Of a stretch of 40,988 bases of DNA, positions 18,110 through 27,709 are shown in pieces (position 1 is the first letter of the stretch; every line of letters begins with the position of its first letter). The position numbers and the translations under genes are program-made. The stretch is from Corynebacterium sp. ACRPS (GTDB taxonomy: Bacteria > Actinomycetota > Actinomycetes > Mycobacteriales > Mycobacteriaceae). The DNA is taken from NCBI RefSeq assembly GCF_022346005.1, contig NZ_JAKRMY010000019.1, positions 1 to 40,988 on the forward strand. Direction: 5' to 3'. The notes beneath the pieces are model-generated. The model was given only the letters and a program-made list of their open reading frames with translations, was not told the DNA's origin and searched no databases.

Positions 18110-18498
18110 TGCCTACCCCGCAGCCAAGCGGCCGCCCCGTCCGCATTGATGCTTGGGTATGGGCGGTGCGCATGTTCAAAACCCGATCCGCCGCGGCCAC
18201 CGCGGTGCGCGCCGGGCACGTGAAAATCAACGGTGAAGCGGTCAAACCCGCGCAACAAGTCGTGCCAGGCGATAGGGTGCGCGTGTGGCGCAACCACCAC
18301 GAGCACGATTTGGAGGTGCTGGCTACCGTCGCCAAGCGCGTGGGCGCGCCGGTGGCGCGCACCTGCTATACCGATCACGCGCCTCCGCCACCGCCCAAGG
18401 AGTTCATGCCGTCCGTGCCGGTGCGCCCCCGCGGTGCGGGCCGGCCGACGAAGAAGGAACGCCGCGATATGGAAAAATTCCGCGGCGGGTTCCGCTAG
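18109..18498 (+). CDS. S4-domain RNA-binding protein, Hsp15-like
   Basis: A 129-residue protein. Residues about 11-70 are an S4 domain (RIDAWVWAVRMFKTRSAAATAV, AGHVKINGEAVKPAQQV, GDRVRVWR), as in Hsp15, which binds stalled 50S subunits. The tail is rich in Pro, Arg and Lys and ends in KKERRDMEKFRGGFR, which suggests extra RNA contact. The start sits on the last base of the previous stop (TAATG). Its own stop shares CTAG with that of the converging RelS-like gene (18495-18498). An Hsp15-like role is inference. Confidence 0.87.
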   Translation: MPTPQPSGRPVRIDAWVWAVRMFKTRSAAATAVRAGHVKINGEAVKPAQQVVPGDRVRVWRNHHEHDLEVLATVAKRVGAPVARTCYTDHAPPPPPKEFMPSVPVRPRGAGRPTKKERRDMEKFRGGFR

Positions 18499-19493
18499 GA
18501 ATTAGCGCGCAGCGCCTTAAGGCGCGCGTTCAGGCGGCGCCGGCGGCCGGCGCGGTCGCCGGATTCAGCGGTGGCCTCGATATGCTGTTTGCCAAATTTA
18601 TTGAGCAAGAGGTCATCGATAAGGCGCACTTGGCCGGGCCGAAAGCGATAGTGCATGGTGTCGTGGACGTGGGCAATGGCGTCATCGTCAAGCAGCTGCT
18701 CGAGCTGGTCCAAGGACCGGATATCGTTTTCCTCCAAGATTTCCGCGAGGAAGCGGTAGTGCTCCGAGCGCGAAAGTGGGAAGCGGTTGCCCAAAATGAT
18801 GGCTAGGACGCCAGGCAGGGTTTCCGGAGTAAGCTCCACGTCCGTGTCCGTCTCCGTGCGCGGGGCCTTGAGCGCGGCGATTTCATCGAATTGCTGATCG
18901 GCTAGTTCGATGAGGCCGGCGGCCAGCGTAAAAAGGCGGTCGACCTCGGGCGAGGGCGGGGTAGGGCCCTGCTTATAGCGGATATCGTGCTCGAATTCCG
19001 CCCACGCGTGCTGCAGCACGGTGCGGATTTGCACCTCAAAGGTCCAACCCACGAAATCGGCGAGCTCTTCCATGGCCGCCGCGCTATCGTCCGTCACGGT
19101 GAGCACCAGGTGGTGGGAACCGTAGCCAAAACCGCCGGAAATGCGGGTCTCGGCCGCCTTATCTACAGAGCGCACGACCTTGAAGGACTCGCCCAGCACG
19201 TCTAGCGCATTGGGAATGGTGGTGGAGTGGTACAGCGTAACGCGCACGCCCATGACATCGTGGATATCGTCCCACGGGGTGGGGTAGATGAAATCGCCGC
19301 CCTCGCCCCGCTTCTTGGCCTTGCGTTTGAGCGAAGACCACGCCTTGACGCGCGTGGATACCCGGTCAAAGATGATGCCGGCGTCATTGAGTAGATCCTC
19401 GATGGCGGTGCGAAAATCCTCCGCCGCCGTGGGGTGGCTGCGGGTCCAGGCGTGGTACTGATTGCTCAGCCTCGACATCCTGCTTTCCGCCAT
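18495..19493 (-). CDS. RelA/SpoT-domain alarmone synthetase, RelS-like
   Basis: A 332-residue protein with the synthetase core only and no hydrolase or TGS/ACT domains. Visible motifs are STRVKAWSSLKRKAKK (substrate-binding basic loop), DVMGVRV, GGFGYGSHHLVL and VQIRTVLQHAWAEFEHDIRYK. It probably makes (p)ppGpp or pGpp from GTP or GDP and ATP. C. glutamicum has two such small synthetases, of which RelS is reported active; this protein resembles that type. GYRSxH of many relatives is GYGSHH here, a tolerated or possibly weakening change. A helical extension follows from about 215. SD AGAGGAG precedes the ATG. It is the last of three minus-strand genes. Confidence 0.85.
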   Translation of the reverse strand: MAESRMSRLSNQYHAWTRSHPTAAEDFRTAIEDLLNDAGIIFDRVSTRVKAWSSLKRKAKKRGEGGDFIYPTPWDDIHDVMGVRVTLYHSTTIPNALDVLGESFKVVRSVDKAAETRISGGFGYGSHHLVLTVTDDSAAAMEELADFVGWTFEVQIRTVLQHAWAEFEHDIRYKQGPTPPSPEVDRLFTLAAGLIELADQQFDEIAALKAPRTETDTDVELTPETLPGVLAIILGNRFPLSRSEHYRFLAEILEENDIRSLDQLEQLLDDDAIAHVHDTMHYRFRPGQVRLIDDLLLNKFGKQHIEATAESGDRAGRRRRLNARLKALRANS

Positions 19494-19503
19494 GGTGCTC
19501 CTC

Positions 19504-20121
19504 TCATAATTCGCGGGGAAATCCGTTAGACCATACTAGCGGGCGCGAATGTAAAACGGTGCGATGGCGGGGAAGTTGTTCGGCGGCGGCGCGGGCGAGG
19601 TCGCGGGCATACTCATCGGGTAAGTGGGCGAAGACAAAAACCGTCGCGGAATCAGGCACCAGGTAGGTTAAAGAATGCGAGCGCATGAGGCGGCGCATGT
19701 GCTTATCCAGCACGGTGAAGGTTTCTGGGTGGGCCAACCACGAGGAAACCGGGGCGCCGTGGGAGCGAACTTGCAGGCCGCCATAGGGCGCTGCGGCCGG
19801 CAGGGCGCAGTGGGCCGGGCGCGTCCAAAAGCGCAGGCCCTGCGAGTCGAGCGCGGCGCGCTGCAGGTTATGCGAGGCGCAATTCCACGCCTGTCGGGCC
19901 GAAACATCGAGGTCCGCGAGGCCGCGGTGGCTAAGCCTGCGAAAAGTGCGCTGCCCGGGAAAGACCAGCGCCATCGACAAGTTGGGCGAAAGCTGGATGG
20001 TGGCAAGGGAGTCGCAAAAGCCGTCATCGGAAAGCCGCTGGTGCTTAATCCACGACCGAGCGAAGAGCGCCGGCAGCAAATTAGCGGTGGTGGGGCGGGG
20101 AGCGTCGAGCGTAAGGGTCAT
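19504..20121 (-). CDS. uncharacterised soluble protein
   Basis: A 205-residue protein without signal peptide or membrane helices. The sequence order AWNCASHNLQRAA, then a glycine-rich strand, then SSWLAHPETFTVLDKHMRRL, then LTYLVPDSATVFVFAHL faintly resembles DUF1444-type proteins, but I would not assign it. It sits between the exonuclease and the RelS-like gene, ten bases before the latter, and is probably cotranscribed with both. The ribosome binding site GGAG is buried in one arm of a ten-base inverted repeat, so its translation may be controlled by RNA folding. Confidence 0.75.
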   Translation of the reverse strand: MTLTLDAPRPTTANLLPALFARSWIKHQRLSDDGFCDSLATIQLSPNLSMALVFPGQRTFRRLSHRGLADLDVSARQAWNCASHNLQRAALDSQGLRFWTRPAHCALPAAAPYGGLQVRSHGAPVSSWLAHPETFTVLDKHMRRLMRSHSLTYLVPDSATVFVFAHLPDEYARDLARAAAEQLPRHRTVLHSRPLVWSNGFPREL

Positions 20122-20125
20122 GGTG

Positions 20126-20171
20126 ATTTCTCCAGGGTCGTGAGTATCCGCCCCTATTGGACTGGAGAAAT
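20126..20171 (-). promoter_or_regulatory. hairpin covering a ribosome binding site
   Basis: ATTTCTCCAG (20126-20135) and CTGGAGAAAT (20162-20171) are perfect ten-base complements separated by 26 bases. In the minus-strand mRNA the downstream arm carries the GGAG that serves the ATG at 20121, so folding would hide it. The 26-base loop is GC-rich on one side. It lies in the 72-base gap after the exonuclease gene. Confidence 0.55.
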
Positions 20172-20193
20172 GGCCGGGTGGTTCCCTGCGGGC

Positions 20194-21546
20194 TTAAAAA
20201 GGCGGCTCGGCGTCGAGCTCGAGTTCAGAAAAGAGCTGGGCACCGGACCACATGGTGATGTCCTGACCCTTTTTCTGCAGCTCTTCGGCGCGCTTTTCCT
20301 TGGAGGTCTTCTTCGCCCATTCGCCGACGACAAGCAGCGTGGTCTTCTTGGTGACGTTTTTGCCCACTTGCCCGCCGCGCTTGGCGATGCCCTGCCACAG
20401 CAGCCCCTTATCGTACGGCTCGAAATCGCCGGTCAGGGTGACGTGCTGGCCGTAGAGCGCGCCCTTTGGATCGGCATCGGGATTGGGATCTGGGATGGTA
20501 TCCGGGGTGGCCACGGCCTGCCACGGCGCCCGGCCAGAAGACGAGGGCTTCTTGTTGGTTCCGGCGGAGCGAGTGGAATCGCGGAAATCGGTACCGGCGC
20601 CCAGATCGTCGCCGGAGGTGGGCGCGGTATGCGCGCGCAGGACCGGCAGGATGGCCGCGGACTCGAGCCGGCCGAGGCTAAACTCGCGGCTGGTGAAGAG
20701 ATCGGTGATGCTTCCGGTATGCACGAAGCGCTGGGCCAACCCGGTGATGATGGTGCCGGCGGCACGGGCGTCCTCTGTGGCATCGTGGTGGGTAAAAGAG
20801 TCGCCGCCGAGGTGTTTCACCACGGTGGGAAGCTTGTGGTTGGCTACCGAGATAATACCTTGCTTGGACGCATCGCGGGACAAAGCGAGCGAGCAGGCCA
20901 ACGGGACGGTGGGGACATCGGCGCCGGCGGCCAGCAATCCGGAGCGCAGCGCGGAAGAGTCGAACTGGACATTGTGCGCGACGATGACATCGCTGCCGAT
21001 GAAATCAAAGAGCTCTGCGGCCGCTGTGGCAAAGGGCGTGGCCCCCTCGACATCGGCGGCGGTAATCCCATGGATGGAGATATTGATTTCTGCAAAGTGC
21101 TCCAAGCCTGGGGGAGGGGTGCACAGCCACGACTGGGACGCGGTTTCCTCGCCATCGCGGTAACGCACGGCACCGATCTGGCAGATGGAACCCCAATTAT
21201 CATTGGCGGTTTCTACATCAACCGCGACGAAATCAAGCCCTGGGGTTTCCTCGTTAGTGGATGGGGTTGGGGCTTCCGCGGGTGTGTCGCCCTGTTGCGC
21301 CGCCTTAATGGCGCGCGCCACGCTGTGGGGATCTTGGTGCGGCGCGAAGGCAATGCTGCCGGCGCTGCCTAAGGACAAGGAACCAAAACCGGTGGCGGTG
21401 GGTCCGTGGACGCGCAGGTCATCGATGGTATCGAGCGCGATTTCTGCGGTGGCAGGAGCGCCTAAGCTGCGGGAGAGCAGGCTGCGGTGAAGCACGACTT
21501 TTTCCGCAGTGACATCGATGGATACGCCATGCGCGGGATACGACAC
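20194..21546 (-). CDS. DnaQ-like 3'-5' exonuclease with BRCT domain
   Basis: A 450-residue protein in three parts. Residues 1-85 form a beta-rich N-terminal domain typical of actinobacterial versions. Residues about 104-275 are a DEDDh exonuclease: DFVAVDVETAN (Asp and Glu ligands), AHNVQFDSSAL and HHDATEDARA (catalytic His and Asp). After a Pro/Asp-rich linker, residues about 365-440 form a BRCT domain (GQHVTLTGDFEPYDK, GGQVGKNVTKKTTLLVVG). Such proteins are probably DNA repair or proofreading nucleases. The start is a GTG with AGAAAGG about ten bases upstream. It heads a minus-strand group with the unknown gene and the RelS-like synthetase. Confidence 0.88.
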   Translation of the reverse strand: MSYPAHGVSIDVTAEKVVLHRSLLSRSLGAPATAEIALDTIDDLRVHGPTATGFGSLSLGSAGSIAFAPHQDPHSVARAIKAAQQGDTPAEAPTPSTNEETPGLDFVAVDVETANDNWGSICQIGAVRYRDGEETASQSWLCTPPPGLEHFAEINISIHGITAADVEGATPFATAAAELFDFIGSDVIVAHNVQFDSSALRSGLLAAGADVPTVPLACSLALSRDASKQGIISVANHKLPTVVKHLGGDSFTHHDATEDARAAGTIITGLAQRFVHTGSITDLFTSREFSLGRLESAAILPVLRAHTAPTSGDDLGAGTDFRDSTRSAGTNKKPSSSGRAPWQAVATPDTIPDPNPDADPKGALYGQHVTLTGDFEPYDKGLLWQGIAKRGGQVGKNVTKKTTLLVVGEWAKKTSKEKRAEELQKKGQDITMWSGAQLFSELELDAEPPF

Positions 21547-21648
21547 GAAAATGGCCTTTCTTCTGAGGTGAGAATCTAAGGGGGAGGTGCTGCACAGAGA
21601 TCGTACTCGCTTGTGCTTAGCAGAAATCCGCCGCGGGGGTGAAGCGTT

Positions 21649-22182
21649 TTAATCCGTCCCGCTGTGCTGCAATCCGGCATTGATAATACGCACGCCACGC
21701 ACCAAATCGGCGCGGTAGTCCGCCGGGGTAGCTCCGCCGGTGGTTTCTAAAAGCTGGCGCTGGGATTGCTCGAGCAGCGTGGCGCCTAGGACGAGGTGCA
21801 CGGCGGAAAGGGCGGCGGCCTTGCGGGCAGTATCATCGAAATCGGGGCAGGTGGCGGAGCTAAACTGTGCGACGAGGTGATCCCACGCCGTGGAATCCGG
21901 CTGGGAGAGGCCGGCGATGGCAACTTCCGCGCCATCGCGCCGGGCCAGGAGCAATTTGCGCAGGTGCAGGCTAATTTCTTCCAGCGTGGAACCGGCGACG
22001 GGGGCGATAATATCTTCGGCAAGAGCGGCGATGAGCGCCTGCTTATTGGCGATGTGCCAATACAGTGCGCCCGGGGCAACGCCGAGGGAGGAGGCGACGC
22101 GGCGCATGGTGACATCGGCAAGCCCATACGTATTCAATAGGGTCGTGGCGGCGTCGATGATGGCCTCGCGATGTAGTTGCAC
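21649..22182 (-). CDS. TetR-family regulator
   Basis: A 177-residue regulator. Residues about 4-50 form the TetR DNA-binding domain: REAIIDAATTLLNTYGLADVT, then VASSLGVAPGALYWHIANKQ. The Y-W-H-x-x-N-K-Q end of the recognition helix is typical. The C-terminal part is a helical ligand domain with no identifiable specificity. The start is a GTG; TACAAT (22190-22195, minus) lies seven bases from it, so the transcript is probably leaderless. The divergent gene is a lipoprotein, which might be its target, but no palindromic operator is obvious. Confidence 0.85.
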   Translation of the reverse strand: MQLHREAIIDAATTLLNTYGLADVTMRRVASSLGVAPGALYWHIANKQALIAALAEDIIAPVAGSTLEEISLHLRKLLLARRDGAEVAIAGLSQPDSTAWDHLVAQFSSATCPDFDDTARKAAALSAVHLVLGATLLEQSQRQLLETTGGATPADYRADLVRGVRIINAGLQHSGTD

Positions 22183-22189
22183 AGTGGAA

Positions 22190-22195
22190 ATTGTA
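22190..22195 (-). promoter_or_regulatory. -10 box of the TetR gene
   Basis: TACAAT on the minus strand, seven bases before the GTG start, with no ribosome binding site between. Confidence 0.5.
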
Positions 22196-22343
22196 CGTGT
22201 TTCGCCGCGCCAAGGAATAGCTCACAGGTACTTTTCAGACTGCAATAATGTCCCTTGCAAACTTGCATTGTTAAGATTGCGGGGACATAAGAACCCGTCG
22301 TGAGGCGGCTTCGCATTCGAAAGATTGATTCAGGAGCTCTCCC

Positions 22344-23114
22344 TTGTCCTTTTTGACCCCTGCTAAGAAGTCCCTTTTTGCGGTCGCTATGGTTGCCCCG
22401 CTTGCCTTAGCTGCATGCAGCTCAAATGACGAGGACGATTCGACGAAGACCACGTCGTCTTCGTCTGCTTCCTCGTCCTCTGAGACCTCCGCGAAGGAAT
22501 CGGCGAAAAAGTCTGAGGACAAAGACGCAGATAAGGATAAAAAGAAGGAAAAGGAAGAAAAGGACAAGAAAAAGGCCGCCGAGGAGCCTAAGGAGAAGGG
22601 CGAAGAAGGCGGCAATGAGGGCACCAACGCGAACCCCATTGAGAATGAGGACGATCCCTTCGCCAACGCCCAGGACATCAAGCCCATTGAAGGTGGGCAA
22701 GAAGCAAGCGATGGCGATAAGCAGGCCATTGAGCAGTTGGTGCGCGGGCAGCATGAGATTGACAATGTTAAGGACTACTTTGGATACATGCCTGCCCACG
22801 CCTGCAAGGCCGTGCGCGAAGGCGAGTCCGGGGATTTCCAGCAGTACCTCAACTACGTCGATAGCCTGCCCAACCAGTCCTTTGCGGAATACGCAAACTC
22901 CATGCGCCAGCAAAGCCAGGGCAATGCCAAGATCAACGAGTTCGCCGACCAGCTAGAGGCCATCCCTACCTCCACCAAGCTGGAATCGATCAATGACGTT
23001 GTGGTCAATGGCGATGATGCCTCTGCTACCGTGAGCGTGTCGAACTCGGACGGTACCGATACCTCCACCGTTCGTTTCCGCCGCGAGGACGGTAACTGGA
23101 CCTTCTGTAACTAA
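22344..23114 (+). CDS. lipoprotein with charged linker
   Basis: A 256-residue exported lipoprotein. The signal peptide ends in LAAC (Cys25). Residues about 26-110 form an extreme low-complexity linker: acidic and Ser/Thr-rich first, then dense Lys/Glu/Asp (KDADKDKKKEKEEKDKKK), then Gly/Asn/Glu. A folded C-terminal domain (about 120-256) ends in ATVSVSNSDGTDTSTVRF and GNWTFCN, which recalls small NTF2- or MTB12-like lipoprotein domains; two Cys (in HACKAV and FCN) may bridge. The start is TTG with AGGAG seven bases before it. The linker could reach through or bind the cell wall. Function unknown. Confidence 0.8.
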   Translation: MSFLTPAKKSLFAVAMVAPLALAACSSNDEDDSTKTTSSSSASSSSETSAKESAKKSEDKDADKDKKKEKEEKDKKKAAEEPKEKGEEGGNEGTNANPIENEDDPFANAQDIKPIEGGQEASDGDKQAIEQLVRGQHEIDNVKDYFGYMPAHACKAVREGESGDFQQYLNYVDSLPNQSFAEYANSMRQQSQGNAKINEFADQLEAIPTSTKLESINDVVVNGDDASATVSVSNSDGTDTSTVRFRREDGNWTFCN

Positions 23115-23115
23115 A

Positions 23116-23652
23116 ATGTCTTCCCGCCAAGCTCGCTTGCCCCGCACACTCGGTTTCGGTGCGGGGCTCCTCGCGTGTTCCCTGTTCGTTTTCGGCATCT
23201 GTGGCGCGCTCTGGGGGTTTATGCGCCCTACGATGACCGGCCATGCTGTCGACGGTGGCGGCTACGCCATTGAAGCCGCGGGCAACGCGCAATTCGTCGC
23301 ATTTATGACCTTTGCACTCGTCACGGGTTTCTTGGGGCTGTGCCTCGGACTGGCCGCATTCGCGCAGCGTCGCGGGCGTGGTCTCACGATGCTGCTGTGG
23401 GTAGGGCTGTGCGCGCTTACCGGTGCCGCTTCCTTCTACGTCTTTGGTGGCATCACCGCAACGCACCCGCCGGAGAACCCCGGGGACGTCGTGGAATTTG
23501 CGCCGAACTTTTCTCCCGCCGTGGCCTGGGTGGTAGCCCCATTTTTGGCCATGTTTTCCTATTGGTGCACCGCGTTTATTAGCTCCGACGCGGACTGGGA
23601 GACGGCTGGCAAAGAGGCCAGTGCGCAAAGGGAAGTAGTTACGCCCACTTGA
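23116..23652 (+). CDS. four-helix membrane protein, DUF2567-like
   Basis: A 178-residue membrane protein with four hydrophobic helices, at about 12-34, 58-79, 88-110 and 133-155. The layout, with a GALWGFMRP turn after helix 1 and a short outer loop before helix 2, resembles DUF2567 proteins of actinobacteria; this is a pattern match only. It starts one base after the lipoprotein stop, so the two are cotranscribed. Its 3' end overlaps the converging YbjN gene by 14 bases. Confidence 0.72.
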   Translation: MSSRQARLPRTLGFGAGLLACSLFVFGICGALWGFMRPTMTGHAVDGGGYAIEAAGNAQFVAFMTFALVTGFLGLCLGLAAFAQRRGRGLTMLLWVGLCALTGAASFYVFGGITATHPPENPGDVVEFAPNFSPAVAWVVAPFLAMFSYWCTAFISSDADWETAGKEASAQREVVTPT

Positions 23653-24547
23653 CCGGGGAGCTGCCACAGAATTCCCGCGCGATGTCATCGATTGCGTGCA
23701 GGATCGCATCGAGGCTCTGGCTTAAAACCCGCAGCAGCTGGCCTTGGTGAAGGCCCGCCCCGGTCAGGGTCGGCACATCGACGTGGACGTGGAGGCCGTC
23801 GTCGCTGGCGCGGCAGTAGGCCGTGGCGCTGTGGTTTGCCCGGTTCCAGTCATTGCAGATCAAAAACAAACGGGTGAATTCGTCCTCATCCGCATTCAGG
23901 TCCCACCGGCCTGTGATGATGAGGCTTGGCCCAGAGTCGAGGGTGAAGGTGCAGGCGATGGAGTTGACGAGGGCAAATAGGCAGATTTCACCATCGCTAT
24001 GGAAGCGGTCGATCCCTATCTGCGGCAGAGCGGTCGCGAGGAAATCCAGGGTGACCGCGGGCGGGGAAGCGGCATCGTCTTGAGCTAGCAACAGCTCTGG
24101 TTCTTGGGCCAGGGCCGGAAATTCGCGCGTCGCCACGCTAATGAGCACCTCTGCGCCGCGGAGCGCGGCGGGCACAAAAGCGGCCAATTGATCGTGCGTT
24201 GGTGCAGTTCCAGTGCTGAAGTGGCTCTGCCCACACAGCACCAGCGACCCCTCCTCGTCATAGTCCAGCACGGCGGTGGGGTAGAGGCAATCGGCATTCC
24301 AACTGGTGATAAATCGGGACAGCGCGGCGGCCTCGCCCAAGTCAACCGCGCCGCGCAGAGTGGTGTGCAGGTGGACAACCACATCGTCGGTCTGCGACAC
24401 AAAGACCAGCGTGGACCCCGCCTGCCCATGGGAAATGACGAGTTCTCCAGTTGATAGCGCCCAATAGGAAAAATCAAGCTTGCGGACGATGGCGCGCAGG
24501 TGCCGCTCAAGACTGGTGGATTCAAATTCGATCATCATGCACCGCAC
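23639..24547 (-). CDS. YbjN-domain protein, two domain copies
   Basis: A 302-residue soluble protein. Two YbjN-type domains are visible, about 5-140 and 160-290. Each has the alternating strands and the N-x-W-N helix start: FITSWNADCLYPTAVLDYDEEGSLVLCG in the first and FLICNDWNRANHSATAYCRASDDGLHVHVDV in the second. YbjN proteins are related to type III secretion chaperone folds; in actinobacteria they often occur in pairs of unknown function. The GTG at 24547 has AAGG five bases upstream. ATGs at 24538 and 24535 are alternatives and would trim three or four residues. Confidence 0.8.
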   Translation of the reverse strand: MRCMMIEFESTSLERHLRAIVRKLDFSYWALSTGELVISHGQAGSTLVFVSQTDDVVVHLHTTLRGAVDLGEAAALSRFITSWNADCLYPTAVLDYDEEGSLVLCGQSHFSTGTAPTHDQLAAFVPAALRGAEVLISVATREFPALAQEPELLLAQDDAASPPAVTLDFLATALPQIGIDRFHSDGEICLFALVNSIACTFTLDSGPSLIITGRWDLNADEDEFTRLFLICNDWNRANHSATAYCRASDDGLHVHVDVPTLTGAGLHQGQLLRVLSQSLDAILHAIDDIAREFCGSSPVKWA

Positions 24548-24577
24548 ACTCGCCTTCGCTGGAAGTTGATTTTGAGT

Positions 24578-24648
24578 CTATCGCCCAAGAGGGTGTCCCC
24601 GCGGCGCTTTGGGCGATAGTATATTGGTTTGTCTACAGATATAGCCCA
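24578..24648 (+). promoter_or_regulatory. palindromic hisD leader with two exclusive folds
   Basis: CTATCGCCCAA (24578-24588) and TTGGGCGATAG (24609-24619) are perfect eleven-base complements with 20 bases between. The right arm can instead pair onward: TGGGC (24610-24614) with GCCCA (24644-24648), and TATAT (24620-24624) with ATATA (24639-24643), leaving GATAG bulged. The two folds exclude each other, as in attenuators. The left arm may also be a DNA operator, because TAGTAT (24617-24622) could be a -10 box. The C. glutamicum hisD leader is reported as T-box regulated, but I find no intact T-box core here. Confidence 0.5.
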
Positions 24649-24676
24649 CGGTGATCAACCAGAAAGTGAGCCAGGA

Positions 24677-25987
24677 ATGCTTCGAACCATCGATCTCCGC
24701 GGTCAACAGCTTCGCCCCGCCACGCTGCGCCGCGTCCTTCCGCGCGGCGGCACCGATGTGAATTCCGTCATGGGGACCGTCGTGCCGATGGTCAATAAGG
24801 TGCGCGACGAAGGCGTCCAGGCGGCGTTGGATTATGGGGAGCAATTCGATGGGGTGCGCCCGCCGTCCCTGCGCGTCCACCAGGCCGAACTGCAGCGGGC
24901 CGCCGACGAGCTTGATCCCCAGGTGCGCGCGGCCATCGAGGCCTCCATTGAAAGGGTGCGCCGCGTGCATGCGGACCAAAAGCCGGAGTCGCACACCACG
25001 CAGCTGGCCGCCGGCGCCACCGTGACCGAGGTATTCCGCCCCATCGAGCGTGTTGGCCTCTACGTGCCCGGCGGCAAGGCGGTCTACCCGTCTTCTGTCA
25101 TCATGAATACCGTGCCCGCGCAAGAGGCCGGCGCCTCCAGCCTGGTGGTTGCCTCCCCGCCGCAAAAGGAGCACGGCGGCCTGCCACACCCTACGGTCTT
25201 GGCAACGTGCCACATGCTGGGCGTGGAGGAAGTCTGGGCCGTCGGCGGGGGGCAGGCGGTAGCGCTTTTGGCCTACGGAGATGCGGAAGAAGGCGTAGAG
25301 CCCGTGGACATGATTACCGGGCCGGGCAATATCTTTGTCGCCGCGGCCAAAAGGGCGGTGCGCGGGGTGGTAGGCACCGATGCGGAGGCCGGCCCGACCG
25401 AAATCGCCATCTTGGCGGATGAGACCGCGAACCCCGTCTACGTGGCCTACGATCTCATCTCCCAGGCAGAGCATGATCCGATGGCGGCAAGTGTGTTAAT
25501 TACGGCATCGGAAAGCGTGGCCCAGCAGGTGCAGCAGGAGGTCGAGCGCCGCTATACGGCAACGGAGAACTCCGCCCGCGCCGCCGAGGCACTTACCGGC
25601 GAGCAATCCGGCATCGTTCTGGTGGATTCCGTGGACGCTGGCATCGCCGTGGCGAATGCGTATGCCGCCGAGCACCTAGAAATCCACACCGCGGATGCGC
25701 GCGCCGTGGCAGAGCGCATCAACCACGCCGGAGCCATTTTCGTCGGCGCGTATTCCCCGGTGCCCTTGGGGGACTATTCGGCCGGTTCCAACCACGTGCT
25801 GCCCACCTCGGGCACGGCGCGGTTTTCCGCGGGGCTTTCCACCCACACCTTCCTCCGGCCGGTCAACCTCATCGATTATGACCGCGGCGCCCTGGAAGAA
25901 ATCGCCCCCAACGTCATCGCCTTTGCCAATGCCGAGCGCCTTCCCGCCCACGGGGAGGCCATCCGCGCCCGATTCGAGGAGAAATAA
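24677..25987 (+). CDS. hisD: histidinol dehydrogenase
   Basis: Catalyses the last two oxidations of histidine synthesis, from L-histidinol to L-histidine, with NAD and zinc. The 436-residue protein has [54 protein letters not shown] (active-site Glu/His region) and [11 protein letters not shown] start at the ATG at 24677, preceded by AAAGTGAG, since homology begins at [13 protein letters not shown] upstream would add 16 non-conserved residues. It heads the his operon; hisC starts directly after its stop codon. Confidence 0.96.
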   Translation: MLRTIDLRGQQLRPATLRRVLPRGGTDVNSVMGTVVPMVNKVRDEGVQAALDYGEQFDGVRPPSLRVHQAELQRAADELDPQVRAAIEASIERVRRVHADQKPESHTTQLAAGATVTEVFRPIERVGLYVPGGKAVYPSSVIMNTVPAQEAGASSLVVASPPQKEHGGLPHPTVLATCHMLGVEEVWAVGGGQAVALLAYGDAEEGVEPVDMITGPGNIFVAAAKRAVRGVVGTDAEAGPTEIAILADETANPVYVAYDLISQAEHDPMAASVLITASESVAQQVQQEVERRYTATENSARAAEALTGEQSGIVLVDSVDAGIAVANAYAAEHLEIHTADARAVAERINHAGAIFVGAYSPVPLGDYSAGSNHVLPTSGTARFSAGLSTHTFLRPVNLIDYDRGALEEIAPNVIAFANAERLPAHGEAIRARFEEK

Positions 25988-27100
<1,113 letters not shown>

Positions 27101-27103
27101 TTT

Positions 27104-27706
27104 ATGACAAACCGTGTGGGGCGTGCCCAAAGAGCTACATCGGAATCGGACATCACCGTTTCCATCGACCTTGACGGCACTGGGAAAAGCGACATTTCCA
27201 CTGGACTGCCGTTCTTTGACCATATGCTTACCGCATTTGCCACACACGGGCTCTTTGACCTGCAGGTTAAGGCCACCGGTGACGTGGAGGTAGACGCCCA
27301 CCACACCGTGGAAGATACCGCCATCGTATTAGGCCAGGCCCTGCGGGAAGCAGTGGGGGATAAGGCCGGGATCCGCCGCTTCGGCTCCCAATTGCTGCCC
27401 ATGGATGAAGCACTGGTAGAGGCGGTAGTGGACTTTTCGGGCCGCGCGTACTTTGTGATGAATGGCGAACCGGAACACCTGCAGTGGCAGGTCATCGGCG
27501 GGCACTATGCCACGGTGATTAACCGCCACTTCTTCGAATCCTTGGCCACGCACGCAGCCATTACCCTGCACGTCAACGTACGCTACGGCCGCGATCCGCA
27601 CCATGTGACCGAGGCGGAATACAAGGCGGTAGCCCGCGCGCTGCGCGCTGCCGTGGACCACGATCCGCGCCAGACCGGCATCCCTTCAACGAAGGGAGCC
27701 CTGTAG
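27104..27706 (+). CDS. hisB: imidazoleglycerol-phosphate dehydratase
   Basis: Dehydrates imidazole glycerol phosphate to imidazole-acetol phosphate. The 200-residue monofunctional enzyme, without the phosphatase fusion of enterobacteria, has the manganese-binding motifs in two copies: [24 protein letters not shown], then [20 protein letters not shown] and [18 protein letters not shown] precedes the ATG. A small membrane gene follows after three bases. Confidence 0.97.
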   Translation: MTNRVGRAQRATSESDITVSIDLDGTGKSDISTGLPFFDHMLTAFATHGLFDLQVKATGDVEVDAHHTVEDTAIVLGQALREAVGDKAGIRRFGSQLLPMDEALVEAVVDFSGRAYFVMNGEPEHLQWQVIGGHYATVINRHFFESLATHAAITLHVNVRYGRDPHHVTEAEYKAVARALRAAVDHDPRQTGIPSTKGAL

Positions 27707-27709
27707 CCC

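Noticed and set aside
18495..19493. Calling the RelA/SpoT-domain protein inactive because GYRS reads GYGS
   Set aside because: That position varies (Gln in E. coli RelA), and the other motifs are intact, so loss of activity cannot be claimed.
24537..24569. Histidine leader peptide before hisD
   Set aside because: The only short frame, ten codons from the ATG at 24537, has a single His codon and overlaps the start of the YbjN gene; a classical leader would have a run of His.
24589..24603. T-box core upstream of hisD
   Set aside because: AGGGTG and CCGCG are there at the right distance, but the UGGN bulge reads TGTC and no downstream partner for AGGG was found, so I describe only an attenuator-like leader.
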